From Diphasiastrum complanatum (taxonomy: Eukaryota; Streptophyta; Lycopodiopsida; Lycopodiales; Lycopodiaceae): a DNA stretch of 64,000 nt. The position numbers and the translations under genes were made by a program. Shown one piece after another: positions 1-12,549 of the stretch (positions within the stretch are counted from its first letter, which is position 1; every line of letters begins with the position of its first letter). The notes beneath the pieces are model-generated. The model made no database searches. It saw nothing but the letters and a program-made list of their open reading frames with translations, and was not told the origin of the DNA. The stretch lies in the NCBI GenBank assembly GCA_029204225.1, contig CM055104.1:54602538-54666537 (forward strand), read 5' to 3'.

Positions 1-122
1 AGAATTGTCAAGCTACAATATTGATTCAATATAATTGGTGCTAGATCTATGTGCAATCACACACACTTTAGGAGATCATTCACATTATTTGGATTGTCCC
101 CACACGTGTGAAAAGTACACAA

Positions 123-276
<154 letters not shown>

Positions 277-479
277 CCATAAAGCTAATCTAGTTTTATT
301 CATGTGCTACATATTTACTCGCATTGTCATACAGTCTGCAAAAATACACAAAAATTGCAAATAGGTAACTATGCAACCGTCAAACTATAGAGTCAAACTA
401 TCAAGGGACTTTTAATAGTCAAATTATCAAAAGATTGTTGATTATTGACTATGCAAATTTTGAGCAACAGAGATTTTCC

Positions 480-1250
480 GATCCTAGATCGGATCGGATC
501 GAGGCAAAAATTATCTGAGCGTCTTCGACCCTGGATCGGGCCAAATTGGGTCTGATTTATCCGAGCCTGAAAAATATGACCCTATACATATTTTTTGACC
601 CAGTGTACATTTTTTGATCCTTTGTATAAATTTGATACACTGTAAAATATTGATATTGTCGGCGGTCAGAAATTCGACTCAACGACTTTGCATTGACAGT
701 CCGTCTACTTTGTACATGTATTTACAGTTACAACACTTCATGTATCAGTCTCACTACTGCTATAGTTCACTTGCATTTGTTGAATTGATTCAGTTTGAAC
801 ATTCTGCTGCTAACTTTGGCACTTCTGATCCACGCACCAAGCTCGCTCCCAACTTTTGCTCATGCCTACTGATTTCAAACATGGTATCATAGCAGACATT
901 CCAGTAATCTGCTTCTATCGCAGATTATTAGTCTTGTTTCTATAAAAATGTTGTACTAGCAAGCGCGCAGCCAACAATACTATTTCAAAATCGTTGCTTC
1001 TACCAACGATCTTGCTCAACCATAATGAATCCATCTTTTCTAATCGAGAGACTCGATAGAGGGAAATGGTTCTGTCCAACTTGAATCACTTGAAGGCGAA
1101 TTGTCACCAACGCATATCAATGGCTCAAAACTCAGAAAATATTATCTCTAACAAAGGTCTTCGAGGGGAGAATCTTTTGAGAATCTATCAAGTATCTTTC
1201 AAGGAATCTACCCCGAATTTTTATTTTTCTTTGACTTATATATTTATTTA
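480..1250 (+). mobile_element. Possible copia 5' LTR end, primer site and leader (relic)
   Basis: At 882 the sequence TGGTATCATAGC follows a CA dinucleotide. It differs by one base from the tRNA-Met primer binding site seen twice more in this window (TGGTATCAGAGC). This suggests an LTR ending at 881 and an untranslated leader after it. The LTR start is not visible, and no gag motif can be recognised downstream. It may belong to the pol relic that begins near 1586 or to an independent fragment. Confidence 0.35.
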
Positions 1251-1585
1251 TAATTACTGTCTATTATTTCATTCATTATTTACTTTTTGGATTTTGTAAA
1301 TCCTTTTATTAAATGCATAAGTGTACACATGTTTCCATCTGTCATTCATATTTATGTGTTTATTTATGATTACACGAATAACTTTGTAAAAATGATATTT
1401 CATTTTTAAACGGTCTTAATCTAATTAAGATTATCTTTTTCACCATCACAAAGATTGGTAGAGATATCGCCCTTAATTATGAATTTGACAGATGTCAAAT
1501 CAACTTACATGATCATCTCCTCCATTTCATCAATGTATATCACCGTCAATTTCTATTTTTACTCTTACACATCATATGCATATGC

Positions 1586-4122
1586 TTGAAGAAGGCTCAA
1601 GTGCTCCAACAATCAAGAAGAAGATGGCCAAGGAGCAAGATCTTGATTTTGAGGAGGAGCTCATGGGGACCTATCACACCAAGGAGATCTTCAAGGGCAA
1701 AAGTGGAGCCATCAAGGCTCACATATCAAGGCAAAGGGCAGCAAGTTGAGGGTATCTCATCCACTTCTTATGCTTTATCTAGTTTTGAAGAACCATTTAA
1801 TGTTGAAGATGCATTGAACTCCAAAGAATGGTATAAAGCTATGTTGGATGAGTACAATGCCTTGATTGAGAATGAAACTTGGTTGCTTGTTGATAGACCT
1901 CAAAGGAATGTAATAGGATGCAAGTGGGTCTTCAAGCTTAAGTTGAATGCAAATGGGAGTGTTAACAAACATAAAGCAAGATTAGTTGCAAAAGGTTATG
2001 CTCAAGAGAGAGGGATAGACTATGAGAGAACTTTTGCACCCGTGGCCAAGATGGTCACAATAAGGCTAATCATTACACTTGCATCACATTTTGGATGGAT
2101 CCTATGTCAAATGGATGTCTCTAATGCTTTTTTGAATGGTTTTTTGGAAGAATATATCTATATGGAGCATCCCTAAGGGTTCATCAAACATGGAATGGAG
2201 GACAAAGTATGCCATCTCAAAAGAAGCATCTATGGCTTGAAGCAAGCCTCGAGATCTTGGAATTCAAGATTACATTGCTGTCTTATTTCACTTTCTTTTG
2301 TTCAAAGTAAATATGATCCCACTCTTTACATTAAGTTTGATGATGTTGGTATTGTACTTTTACTCATTTATGTAGATGATATCATCATTAGTGGAAATAG
2401 TGTTGATGGTATTGAAAAACTCAAGATAGATCTATCCTTAGAGTTCAAGATGGTAGATCTAGGGTGTCTTCACTTCATCTTAGGCATAGAGGTACTTAGA
2501 GGATCTGATTTTATCTTTATAAGTCAAGTAAACTATGCTCAAAGTCTTTTGAAGAAGTTTAAGATGGAAGTATGCAAAAGTGTTGACACACCAATGGAGC
2601 AAGATGTAAAAGTGCCAAATGAAGATGATGAAAGATCCTTCATGGACATCACTTTGTTTAGGCAACTTATAGGCTCCTTAATGTGGATCACTATAACTAG
2701 ACCAAATCTTAGCTTTAGTGTATGTAGGTTGAGCCAATCCATACAAAAGCCATTGAATATCCATTGGAAAAAGGCTAAGAGGATTCTAAGATACATCTCG
2801 GGTACATTGGATTTTGGGATTCTATATAGAGGAGATGTGATTAACCTTCATGCATTTAGTGATTCAGATTTTGCAGGGGACAAGAGGTCAATCATATAGA
2901 TGGATTAAAGCTTGTTTACAGTACATTGAAGTTGATTCTCTAATTTTTTGAGTGTACATTGAAGTTGAGAGAGAAAGAGTGCCATAAACCAAAGAATAAG
3001 GAGTGATTTGCAAGGGGAGTCAAGTTGTGGTGATTTTTGAACTTATGTTTCTAGCATAAGTAATGTTGATGATCACATGAAGTACACATTATATGATCAT
3101 GTTTGTTGTGATCATTTTGAGACATGGAGGTCTCGGATTTCCATCAAGGAGGAGCACCAAGAAGTTGATCTTGAGGAGCCATCTCGAGGTTCAAGTGTGC
3201 CAAGGATTAAGGAGGAGAGTCCTTCTCAAGTTATGATTTCAAGAAGAATATGACATGGTTGAGCTCATATGGCTCACATTTCAAGTGAAAGAGGAGCACA
3301 TTTCAAGTAGTATACATCTCATGGTTGCTTCTCTTATGTCATTTGGTGAATCCATTTGCTTTAGTGAGACTTTTGCATTTCAAAGTTGGAGTAAAGCAAT
3401 ACTAGTTGAGTATGGTGTCTCTCTTGAGAATAGAATTGATGTTCTTAATGATATGAAATTTATTTTAGATCAATTAGAAAGCAAAAGGTTATTTCATCAA
3501 ATGTATGCCCTTGAGTCTTGCAAGAGCATGAGTGAGTTGTCCACTCATAGTGTGAAAAATTGTCTTTTTTCATGTATTGAGGAAAATTGTAAAGTCTTTA
3601 TGAGAGAAAGTGAATCATCCTCTAAGGAAACTTATCTCCATATTGAAGTATCTAGCCTCATTAGATCTGAGATTAGCATGGTAACCGAGCATGAAGATAT
3701 GATACAAACTCTTTGTTATTATAGCATGCATAGTCTTGCCAATGTTGATGAGCCTAATCCTCGAGATCTTGGTAATATGATGTTGGATCTTTGTGATCTT
3801 CATGAGTCAAGAAGGACTCTTTATTTTATCATGGAGTTGCAGCTATTTTCAAGGATGAGGAGCTTTTGGATCAACCATATGCTTCAAGGATGGAACAAAT
3901 CAATGAAAGAGGTGCCAGGATGGTGCAAAGCTCTCAAGTTCATCACAAAAGTCAACATCAAAGAGGCACTATCATGGATATGGTGATTTCGGATCGACAT
4001 CAAGCTCATTGGCTGATCTTCACACCTTTGAACCAGCAAGGATCCATATTAGAAGACCAATTCAGCCCATGGAGTCAATCTCAATAACATCATGTTTTTA
4101 TCAAGTTAGTTTTGAGGAGGAG
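1586..4122 (+). mobile_element. Ty1/copia internal region: RT and start of RNase H, then pre-LTR ORF
   Basis: The stretch 1790-2900 encodes a copia reverse transcriptase. It has the leader region (EPFNVEDALNSKEWYKAM), the conserved core (GCKWVFKLK, KARLVAKGYAQ, MDVSNAFLNG) and the YVDD catalytic box near 2370-2400. The beginning of RNase H (DSDFAGDKRS) follows near 2860. Gag, protease and integrase are absent. From about 3120 to 4122 comes a second pol-leader-like stretch and a long frame with no recognised domain. A polypurine tract (GAGGAGGAG) ends at 4122, directly before the LTR. The element is a fossil with a few breaks and large missing parts. Confidence 0.88.
3255..3986 (+). other. Open frame between copia pol relic and 3' LTR, no known domain
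   Basis: A 243-codon open frame lies between the RNase H remnant and the polypurine tract. Its first 45 codons resemble the copia RT leader (FGESICFSETFAFQSWSKAI). The remaining roughly 190 residues show no retroviral motif: they are polar, rich in Glu, Ser, Leu, Met and Cys, and probably helical. A pol-to-LTR open frame is also where some copia lineages keep an extra ORF, but I see no signal peptide or membrane segment. It may simply be captured sequence that happens to stay open. Confidence 0.4.
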
Positions 4123-4954
4123 TGTTAAAATTGGCAAAAGCTAACTTGATCATATCTTGTGAATACCATTATGAGTAGTACATATCATCATAAGACGTGT
4201 GGAGCCTGTTCCCACGTGTGAAATAAATGCATTTATCATTCAGATGAGTCATATAGGTTGTACATACCATTTCATTTGAGATCTAGTGGCTAAAATGGCC
4301 AAAATCTAGTTTTCTAGCTATATGCCACTTGGCATCATTTTATTGGTAGGAAAAGCTATTTCACATGGATAGGAGTGATCTCACACGTGACAAGGACTTC
4401 TCACATGTGTGAAAACATCAGTACTAGATGAGATCCAACTTGTAGTAGATATTTGTGCAAGTCCCTATAAATTAGGAAAATTGGCCTAAAATCAAGGGAG
4501 GTGGCTATAAGTTAGGAAACTTGGTCGATGTGCCATATTGATGATTATTGGTGGATCCTTTGATGAGTAGGCACTCTCACACTTGCCAAATCAGTTGAGT
4601 AAGCATCAGCTCTTGTGTATATATGGTGGCTCATTTGGCCATAATTGACAAGAAAGTTAAATCTTGGTTTTGGTGCATTTCTTGAGTAATCTCTCCATTT
4701 GTCTTGTGATTTTCTAAGCTTAGTGTACTTCATTATTTGCTGGTAGTCCGTACTCTGACAGGTCTTCACACGTGTGAAACCAACAAGTACAAGTTTTGAT
4801 CATATTTGATTGTTCTTGTTAGATTTGTTGATGTAGATTTGATCTAGTGCTATCTAATCTTGTGTAGATTGGTAGATCAATCTAATCTAACACCCAATCA
4901 TGCTTGTGGATCTGATTTGGATCCATTCTTGGTCCTTTTTGCTGTACTTTGACA
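4123..4954 (+). mobile_element. Copia 3' LTR (832 bp), plus orientation
   Basis: It starts TGTTAAAATTGG directly after a polypurine tract and ends in TTTGACA. It is followed by TGTAC, a candidate 5-bp target duplication (4955-4959). It is about 96 percent identical to the reverse complement of 7639-8486, with a few short indels including a 16-bp gap near 4710. Several CACACGTGTG-like palindromes lie inside it. The divergence suggests insertion roughly 1-10 million years ago, depending on the substitution rate assumed. Confidence 0.9.
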
Positions 4955-4959
4955 TGTAC

Positions 4960-6700
4960 TTTATACCATACTAAGGTAAATTTAACTACGAGGTACTCTA
5001 GTTTAAGATAGCGATTCGAATCTAGTCGATTTGTGTAAGTGACTTGTAAGTGCATCGTTTCACTTCTGGAGGTCTTGACCTTTAGTGCAAGACAAGTCTT
5101 TAGCGGTTATATCCCAAAAAATGATATAGGGCTCTTCATAATATATAATTGTCCAGCACATATCTTCATATTCGAGTATATATTGCCATATTCGAGTAGA
5201 TATTCATTATTTAGCAAATACATGGCATCACATATTCCCCTCCTCAAATGTGAAACGTCCTCGTGAACATATATTCTTCTGTTTGAGAATTGTTCATTCG
5301 TTAAACAGAATGCTTTCGTTTCATAGAATAGTCCTCCTTTTGGATATTCATTAGGTCAAATGTAAAGATATTTCTTCAGTTGTTGAATATATGACCTTTA
5401 CTTTTTATTTCAGAATCAGATGTTGAGTGGGCTTTTTTGTAATGTGTTTCAGCAAAAATCATCGAATTGTCTTTGAACATCATTCAAATATGAGAACTCA
5501 GCATCACATAATCAGCAGCATATACAAGAAGGATTTGGAAAAAACATTATGTATTCATATCATCATGTAATTGTTGTGCCAACTGTAAAGATCTTTGGCA
5601 CTCGAGCAATAATATTTCTTCTTTTGATCGTGTATATCTTCTAATAGGTAGGTTGTCGAATCTTGCTAACCTTACAGGCAGTAAAGCTCCATCAAAAAGT
5701 TCCTATACTGAGTGAAAGTCTTCTTCAGAATCTTTTCGTAGCCTAATTTGTTTGAACAAATGAGATGAAAATTGTACAAACTTACACCTCACAAATAAAT
5801 TTTGAACAAAAAATAATGTCTTTGCTGCAAATGTTCCGAACTGCCAATAAGTATAAGTACAAAATGATTTGTATTCATGAGACTTGCGTCGATCTTGTAA
5901 ATTATGCTTGATTTCTGCAAAGTAATGAGAAAAGTTGCGCTCCCAGTCAGTATATATGCCATACAACTCTGGGTAAAAAAGCACCATGTTGATATTCAAC
6001 AACAGACCTGCATCGTCGAATTTGTCTATGTTCACTCGAGATTGCTTCAACTGGTTTCTTCTCGGTCGTTTTGTCTTAGGCAGCGCCTCAACAACATCCT
6101 GGGAGTGAATATTTGCAGCTAGCTTCTGGTCTTCAAGCTGCTACTTCAGGTCAACAACCTCCTTTTGAAGATCAGATTTCTTTATGTAGGCTTCAACATA
6201 CTCCAAATGATCAAAAAATTTTGAGTTGACTGGAGCTGCTTCAAAAGACTCTTAATCTTTTCCAGGGCCTGTAGACATTCGTCATGATCATCTGGCCCGG
6301 AACAAGTTTTCACAACTTCGGCAGATAACTCCTTGAGCTCAATGAGTTCTTCTTCGACTAAGACTTTGTCGTTCTCGAGTTGAAGAAGAAACTCAACTCG
6401 AAAATTTTTGAGCATCTGGCCTTGAAGACTCTGCAATTTAAGAAAATCAATTTGAATTGATCTGGAACTACTGCATAGTTGTAAGGCAGTTTCTGTCTTT
6501 ATTTTTCTTGTGATCTCATCTTGCAGAGTTGTCTTTTCTGCATTGACCTTATTATGTTCAACTTGCAAAGAATCAAATTTTTTTTGCAAATCTGCAAACT
6601 TGTCCAGAAGTGCCTTATTGTTAGCTTTATATTAATCAGCTTCTTGTGTGGACTGTTGGAGCATTCTTTCGAGTGCTTGATTTCATTCATGTTAACATTA
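4960..6700 (-). other. Older flanking sequence with coiled-coil coding relic
   Basis: The minus strand has two open stretches, 6182-6589 and 5703-6050. The first is a heptad-rich coiled coil (DSLQVEHNKVNAEKTTLQDE; LLQLENDKVLVEEELIELKE). The second is more globular, with motifs such as FYPELYGIYTDWERNFSHYF and TYTYWQFGTF. I do not recognise the family. The two lie in order as parts of one decayed protein, probably an older mobile element rather than a host gene. 4960-5700 shows no gene on either strand. Confidence 0.4.
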
Positions 6701-6709
6701 CAGCAAATA

Positions 6710-7625
6710 AGGATCCTAAAACACTTGAAATGATGAGGAATATGATCTCATAAGATTAGCACAACTTGAACCATCAAAATCCATCAAGAATCTATGCTTG
6801 AACCTCACTAAATGGTCCAAATCCTTGAAGAAGCCTTCACACGTGTGAAAGTACGGCCTCCCACAATCTGAGTACTGTACACCAGACCTACATTCAATCC
6901 CATAATCATTAGGAATCACAAGAACTCAAACAATTATAAACATAGAGAGCAATTGCACCAATATGAGAGAAAAATCATGAAATTGCTTGATTGATTTTGG
7001 TGAGATATCATCACCTACATATACATGATCCATCACGGTTTTGGGCAGTCTAAACCTATCCCTAATGCTAATTTTTGTGGATCTTTCATCCCTACCAAGT
7101 TAGGGTTGGAATCTTGGAGATCCCTTAACAATGCAAAAATTACAAAAAATAGCTCCTACTTTTTCTCTCTTGTATCTAAGCATGATTTGGACTCATTCCA
7201 AAGGTTCTATCACTTATGTCTACTTGAGAACATCCTTATGAATGGAATTATATGCTATTTTGCACGTGTGACAAGCCACATCATGACCATCTAACTATTT
7301 ACAAGTCATATGACCAAAACTAGTCAAAGAACAAATCAATGAAATAGAAACAATGCAAGTGAAAGCTTGAAAAATGCACTAAATTGACTCAAAATTGGGT
7401 GTATGAAGCTCAAAATGCACCAAACTGAATTTTACTGTCAAAAATAGGTCCTGTATGGCCCCACACGTGTGGAAAGTACACCTGCAGCCCACATCAAGAT
7501 TTGGTACAAATATGATGGTTCTAGCTATCCATTCAACCTCACTCACTACCTCAATATTAGCTTGTTTCCAAAAACCTACCAATTTGGGTATAGTTTAGAT
7601 CAATGCCTTAAATGCACTTAAACTT
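6710..7625 (-). mobile_element. Copia leader / 5' internal sequence, minus orientation
   Basis: This is the sequence immediately inside the minus-strand LTR and primer site. It has two short open frames (7379-7582, 6716-6919) but no clear gag domain. CACACGTGTG palindromes recur at about 6839 and 7464. The left boundary near 6710 is where the older coiled-coil sequence resumes; it is an estimate. Confidence 0.6.
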
Positions 7626-7638
7626 GGCTCTGATACCA
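7626..7638 (-). promoter_or_regulatory. Primer binding site (initiator tRNA-Met type)
   Basis: On the minus strand TGGTATCAGAGCC directly follows the LTR terminus TTGACA. This is the standard tRNA-Met primer site of plant copia elements and fixes this LTR as a 5' LTR. Confidence 0.92.
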
Positions 7639-8486
7639 TGTCAAATTAGAGCAAAAAGGACCAAGAATGGATCCAAATCAGATCCACAAGTGTGATTGGG
7701 TGTTAGATAGATTGATCTACCAATCTACACAAGATTAGATAGCACTAGATCAATTCTACATCAACAAATCTAACAAGAACAATCAAATATGATCAAAACT
7801 TGTACTTGCTGGTTTCACACGTGTGAATACCTGTCAGAGTACGAACTACCAGCAAATAATGAAGTACACTAAGCTTAGAAACCATTAGAAGCATAAAATC
7901 ACAAGACAAATGGAGAGATTACTCAAGAAATGCACCAAAACCAAGATTTAACTTTCTTGTCAATTATGGCCAAATGAGCCACCATATATACACAAGAGCT
8001 GATGCTTACTCGGCTGATTTGGCACGTGTGAGAGTGCCTACTCATCAAAGGATCCACCAATAATCATCAATATGGCACATGGACCAAGTTTCCTAACTTA
8101 TAGCCACCTCCCTTGATTTTAGGCCAATTTTTCTAATTTATAGGGACTTGCACAAATATCTACTACAAGTTGGATCTCACCTACTACTGATATTTTCACA
8201 CATGTGAGCATCCTTGGCACGTGTGAGATCACTCCTATCCATGTAAAATAGCTTTTCCTACCAATAAAATGATGCCAAGTGGCATATAGCTAAAAAACTA
8301 GATTTTGGCCATTTTAGCAACTAGATCTCAAATGAAATGGTATGTACAACCTATATGACTCATCTAAATGATAAATGCATTTATTTCACACATGGGAACA
8401 GGCTCCACACATGTCTTATGATGATATGTACTACTCATAATGGTATTCACAAGATATGATCAAGTTAGCTTTTGCCAATTTTAATA
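7639..8486 (-). mobile_element. Copia 5' LTR (848 bp), minus orientation
   Basis: It is the inverted partner of the LTR at 4123-4954, about 96 percent identical over its full length. It ends at a primer site on its inner side. Its outer edge is followed by GTACA (8487-8491), which in the element's own orientation is TGTAC. That is the same pentamer that follows the other LTR. Taken with the opposed orientation, this suggests the two LTRs once bounded one element. Confidence 0.92.
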
Positions 8487-9650
<1,164 letters not shown>

Positions 9651-9659
9651 AAAGTGGGT

Positions 9660-10560
9660 AACCGCCCTTGGGATATTTAACAGTCCAACTATTTTTGGGG
9701 TTGATGATAAGTTGGCGACGTCGGTTTGCCACTGTTGGAAAAACCCGAAGGTGTTCTTAGACTGAATGTATGTAAGTCCCAAAGGTGCCTCTAGAGCGAA
9801 GGCAGGAAAAATGCAAAAAAGATGAAGGTGGTCCTAAAATGGATTCTAAGGCATTCTGGCCACTGTATCACATTTTTCGCGAAGGTGCGAAAAAGACGAA
9901 AAAGACAAAGGTGGTCCTGAAATGGATTCCAAGGCATATGGCCACTGTGTCACATTTTTCGCGAAGGTGCGAAAAAGACGAAAAAGACGAAAGTGTCTTA
10001 AAAATGTTTAAGGCACAAAAAATCTCAAAGGGAAAAATGTGAAGGTTTGAAACATGTAGTCGGCCTTCGGTTTTCAGGATGCTCATTACTTGAACGATTT
10101 GTTTAAGGCTAAGCATAAGCAATCTAACACTCCCCCTTAATGTGGATCCTGAAAAACCTTGATCTTTAGATTTAACACATCATTAATTCTGAGATGTTGC
10201 TCCTTTGATATAGCCTTTGTGAAGTAATCTACTGCCATGTAGTTTGTTCTGTAGAAAATCAATGTTACTTCCTTGCTATGCACTTTCTCTCTAAGGTAAT
10301 GATACCTGATTTCGATATGTTTGCTTCGAGAGTGAAATCTCAGATTGAGAGATTGTGCTTTGATTGTCACAATAGATTGTTGTAGGAAGTGTTTGTGCAA
10401 GGTTGATGTCTGCAAGCAGTTGTCTTAGCCACATCGCCTCTTTGGTTGCATTTGTGGCAGCTATGTATTCAGATTCCGTTGATGATAATGCAATTGAGGT
10501 CTGCTTCCGGCTATTCCATGAGATTAGGCCTTGATTGTATAAAAATACAAATCCAGAAGT
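9660..10560 (-). mobile_element. Copia RNase H tail, polypurine tract and LTR start, minus strand (relic)
   Basis: 10137-10560 on the minus strand encodes the end of copia RNase H. It includes a stretch around IALSSTES and EAMWLRQLLAD near 10430-10510, then HIEIRYHYLREKV and the terminal VDYFTKAIS region. After the coding end come the polypurine tract AAGGGGGAG and an LTR starting TGTTAGATTGC at about 10129 and running toward lower coordinates. The LTR's far end is not defined. The relic has a few breaks and nothing upstream of RNase H. Confidence 0.75.
9787..10007. repeat. 82-bp tandem repeat, about 2.5 copies
   Basis: The unit contains GGTGGTCCTGAAATGGATTC, then CACATTTTTCGCGAAGGTGC and AAAAAGACG runs. 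CATTTTTCGC recurs at 9871 and 9953, which sets the 82-bp period. The array lies within or beside the minus-strand copia LTR. The Lys-rich frame through it is repeat-driven. Confidence 0.8.
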
Positions 10561-12545
10561 GGAAGAGGCTGGTTACCCTGCTAAAACCTGGAAACTAGTG
10601 CAGAGGCAACAAGAGCCCAACTTCTGAGAAAAGCAGCTGGTGCGATGCAAGCAGAAGATACTAGGCCAATACCACCAGAGGAGGCAGGAAGATAAATTTG
10701 TCACTTAGAAAACTGACTTTCACAAGTGTCAAAGGTTCTTGGCCTCAAAAGGTGACCAAAAATGCCCAATAAAGCATCATCAAAATCTCGAAGTAAGGAT
10801 AATATGTCAGGCGAAGGAGCATCAGATTTCTTGCTCATGAAATAAATCCAGATATGTCTACTATAGTCATCAATAAATGTGATGAAATAGTAACAACCAC
10901 TAATGGACCTAGTTTGCATTGGTCCACAAATCTCTCTCTATGTTGTTTTCCCAAAATGCAACCCTCACAAATTTTTCCTTCAAAAGAGATATCAGGCAAT
11001 CCAACAACTAGATTACCTCTGTTAAGGATTTGCAAGCTGTGAGCACTAATATGACCAAACCTTTGATGCCAAAGGTCACTTCGACTATCAACAGTGCTTA
11101 CCATAGCTTGAGTAAAAGATCTCGCTTGGCAACAAATCAGATTGCGAGCAAATTCATCAAGAGCTTCCCGCATAAATGAAGTGACATATCCAAAAGAACC
11201 AATGGGAACACCCAATGCCTTAATCCCAAGCTGAGGAGTATTGAAACCTTCAGCTAAGGGGATATCTGCTGAAAGGCTTTTTGGGCACCAAGCAATGCAC
11301 TTAGACCTGTTCATTGTAAGCCCAATAGAAGAATGTTGGGTTGAGAAATGCAAAAAAGCAGGGACTTCACTAGCAAGCCCCACAATATGAGTATCATCTG
11401 CAATAGAGGGGAATAAATAGGAGGATAACGTTGAAGCTATAGCATGCAATGCGTGATAATGTGCCAAAGCGAAGAGAGGACCACCTAAGGGATCCCCCTA
11501 TCGAGTTCCTTCAACAGAAGAAATGATGGTGACATCACCAGTACGAAAAACATGACTGAAGTATAATGGAGAACTTTTAGAATAGAAGCTCTGCAAAGTA
11601 TTAGCAACATCAACTTGTGAAACTACCTAGTCAGGATGAATATCCAAAATAGCACGTAAAGCATGAACAATTGTCTCACAGCCGCCAGGAGTAGCACACC
11701 CAAATTGAAACGGAAAAAGATGAGCATGAAATTCTTCTTGAAACTGGAAACAAAGTGTCTTTGCCACCAACCTATATAAACATTCACCCACTGCAATTGG
11801 ACGCACACCTCCAGAAGCTTTATCTAAAGCTAGAAGACGAGCGGCACCTAAAATATGAGCAACTAAAGACGGGATCGGCCCAGATGCAATGAAAGAGCAC
11901 ACCTTGAAGAGAAGATCAAAACCACTAGCAGAATCATCTGGAGAAAAACAATTGACACATAGATGCTCAAAAACCATTCCTGAAGGCCCACCAATTGAGA
12001 GGCGAGGACTACGCAGAAAAAGCTTTCATAAAATGAACTTCTGCAGGTTGAAGATCAGAGTCAAGCTGAAAGTCTTTCACAAATAAAGGAAGAGTAACAT
12101 TGGCATGGAGATGAAGTTGTTCCAATGCTTGAATAGTTGTAGAAGAAGGTGTTGCTGAAATTGAGGGAGCAAGAGCATGTGCAGCTCGAGAAAATTCACC
12201 AGCCTGTCCAAGCAAAACACGACGACGAGACGTAGACGACTATGAAAAAGAATGGATCCTGAGTCTGAGCCTGAATTAAACTCCCGTTTTGTTGCAAGTG
12301 CATTGCAACGAAGAAAAAGTTCCTCTTATAAATTTTGCCAATCACCTGACATGAAACGTCGAATTCTGATGCGAGTTTCCCGATGACCTGCTTCACCACC
12401 TCTAGGAGGAAGAGTCAAACACCAAAGGGGAAATTAAAGGGCAAAAAAGTATGCCAAGCCGCGATACCAAAAGGGTTGGTGGCTAAACGGGTTAAAGGTA
12501 GTCGAAGAGTTCTTTGTAAGTCAGGCGAAGGGCCATAGGTGGCCA
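10560..12545 (-). mobile_element. LINE with R2-type RT, minus copy, with embedded copia segment
   Basis: Reading from 12545 down, the frames give the N-terminal linker (VLLGQAGEFSRAAHALAP), then CMVFEHL-like and ARLLALDKASGGVRPIAVGE at about 11783-11803. The fingers region FQFGCATPGGCE follows. Motif B (GTR, an in-frame stop in place of Gln, GDPLGG) lies near 11490-11510 and the ADDTHIVG catalytic box near 11393-11401. After LGVPIGS and a short thumb, a copia segment intervenes at about 10830-11100. The LINE resumes with LLRDFDDALLGIF and PASSGG-like sequence to about 10560. The endonuclease end is missing. Several stops and shifts make it non-functional. It is colinear with the plus copy at 33476-36190. 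Confidence 0.85.
10830..11100 (-). mobile_element. Copia GAG-pre-integrase and integrase-start segment inside a LINE
   Basis: On the minus strand DLWHQRFGHIS, KICEGCILGKQHRERF and then CYYFITFIDDYSRHIWIYF are unmistakable copia sequence: the HHCC zinc module and the beginning of the integrase core. LINE sequence lies on both sides, and no LTR or primer site accompanies it. It is a fragment of about 270 bp, either inserted, captured by template switching, or left from a nested insertion. Confidence 0.85.
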
Positions 12546-12549
12546 TCTT

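Noticed and set aside
9787-10007. CRISPR-like array
   Set aside because: Repeats are directly adjacent without unique spacers, and the setting is a plant nuclear genome.
9785-10042. Lys-rich frame as a nuclear protein
   Set aside because: Encoded by the 82-bp tandem repeat.
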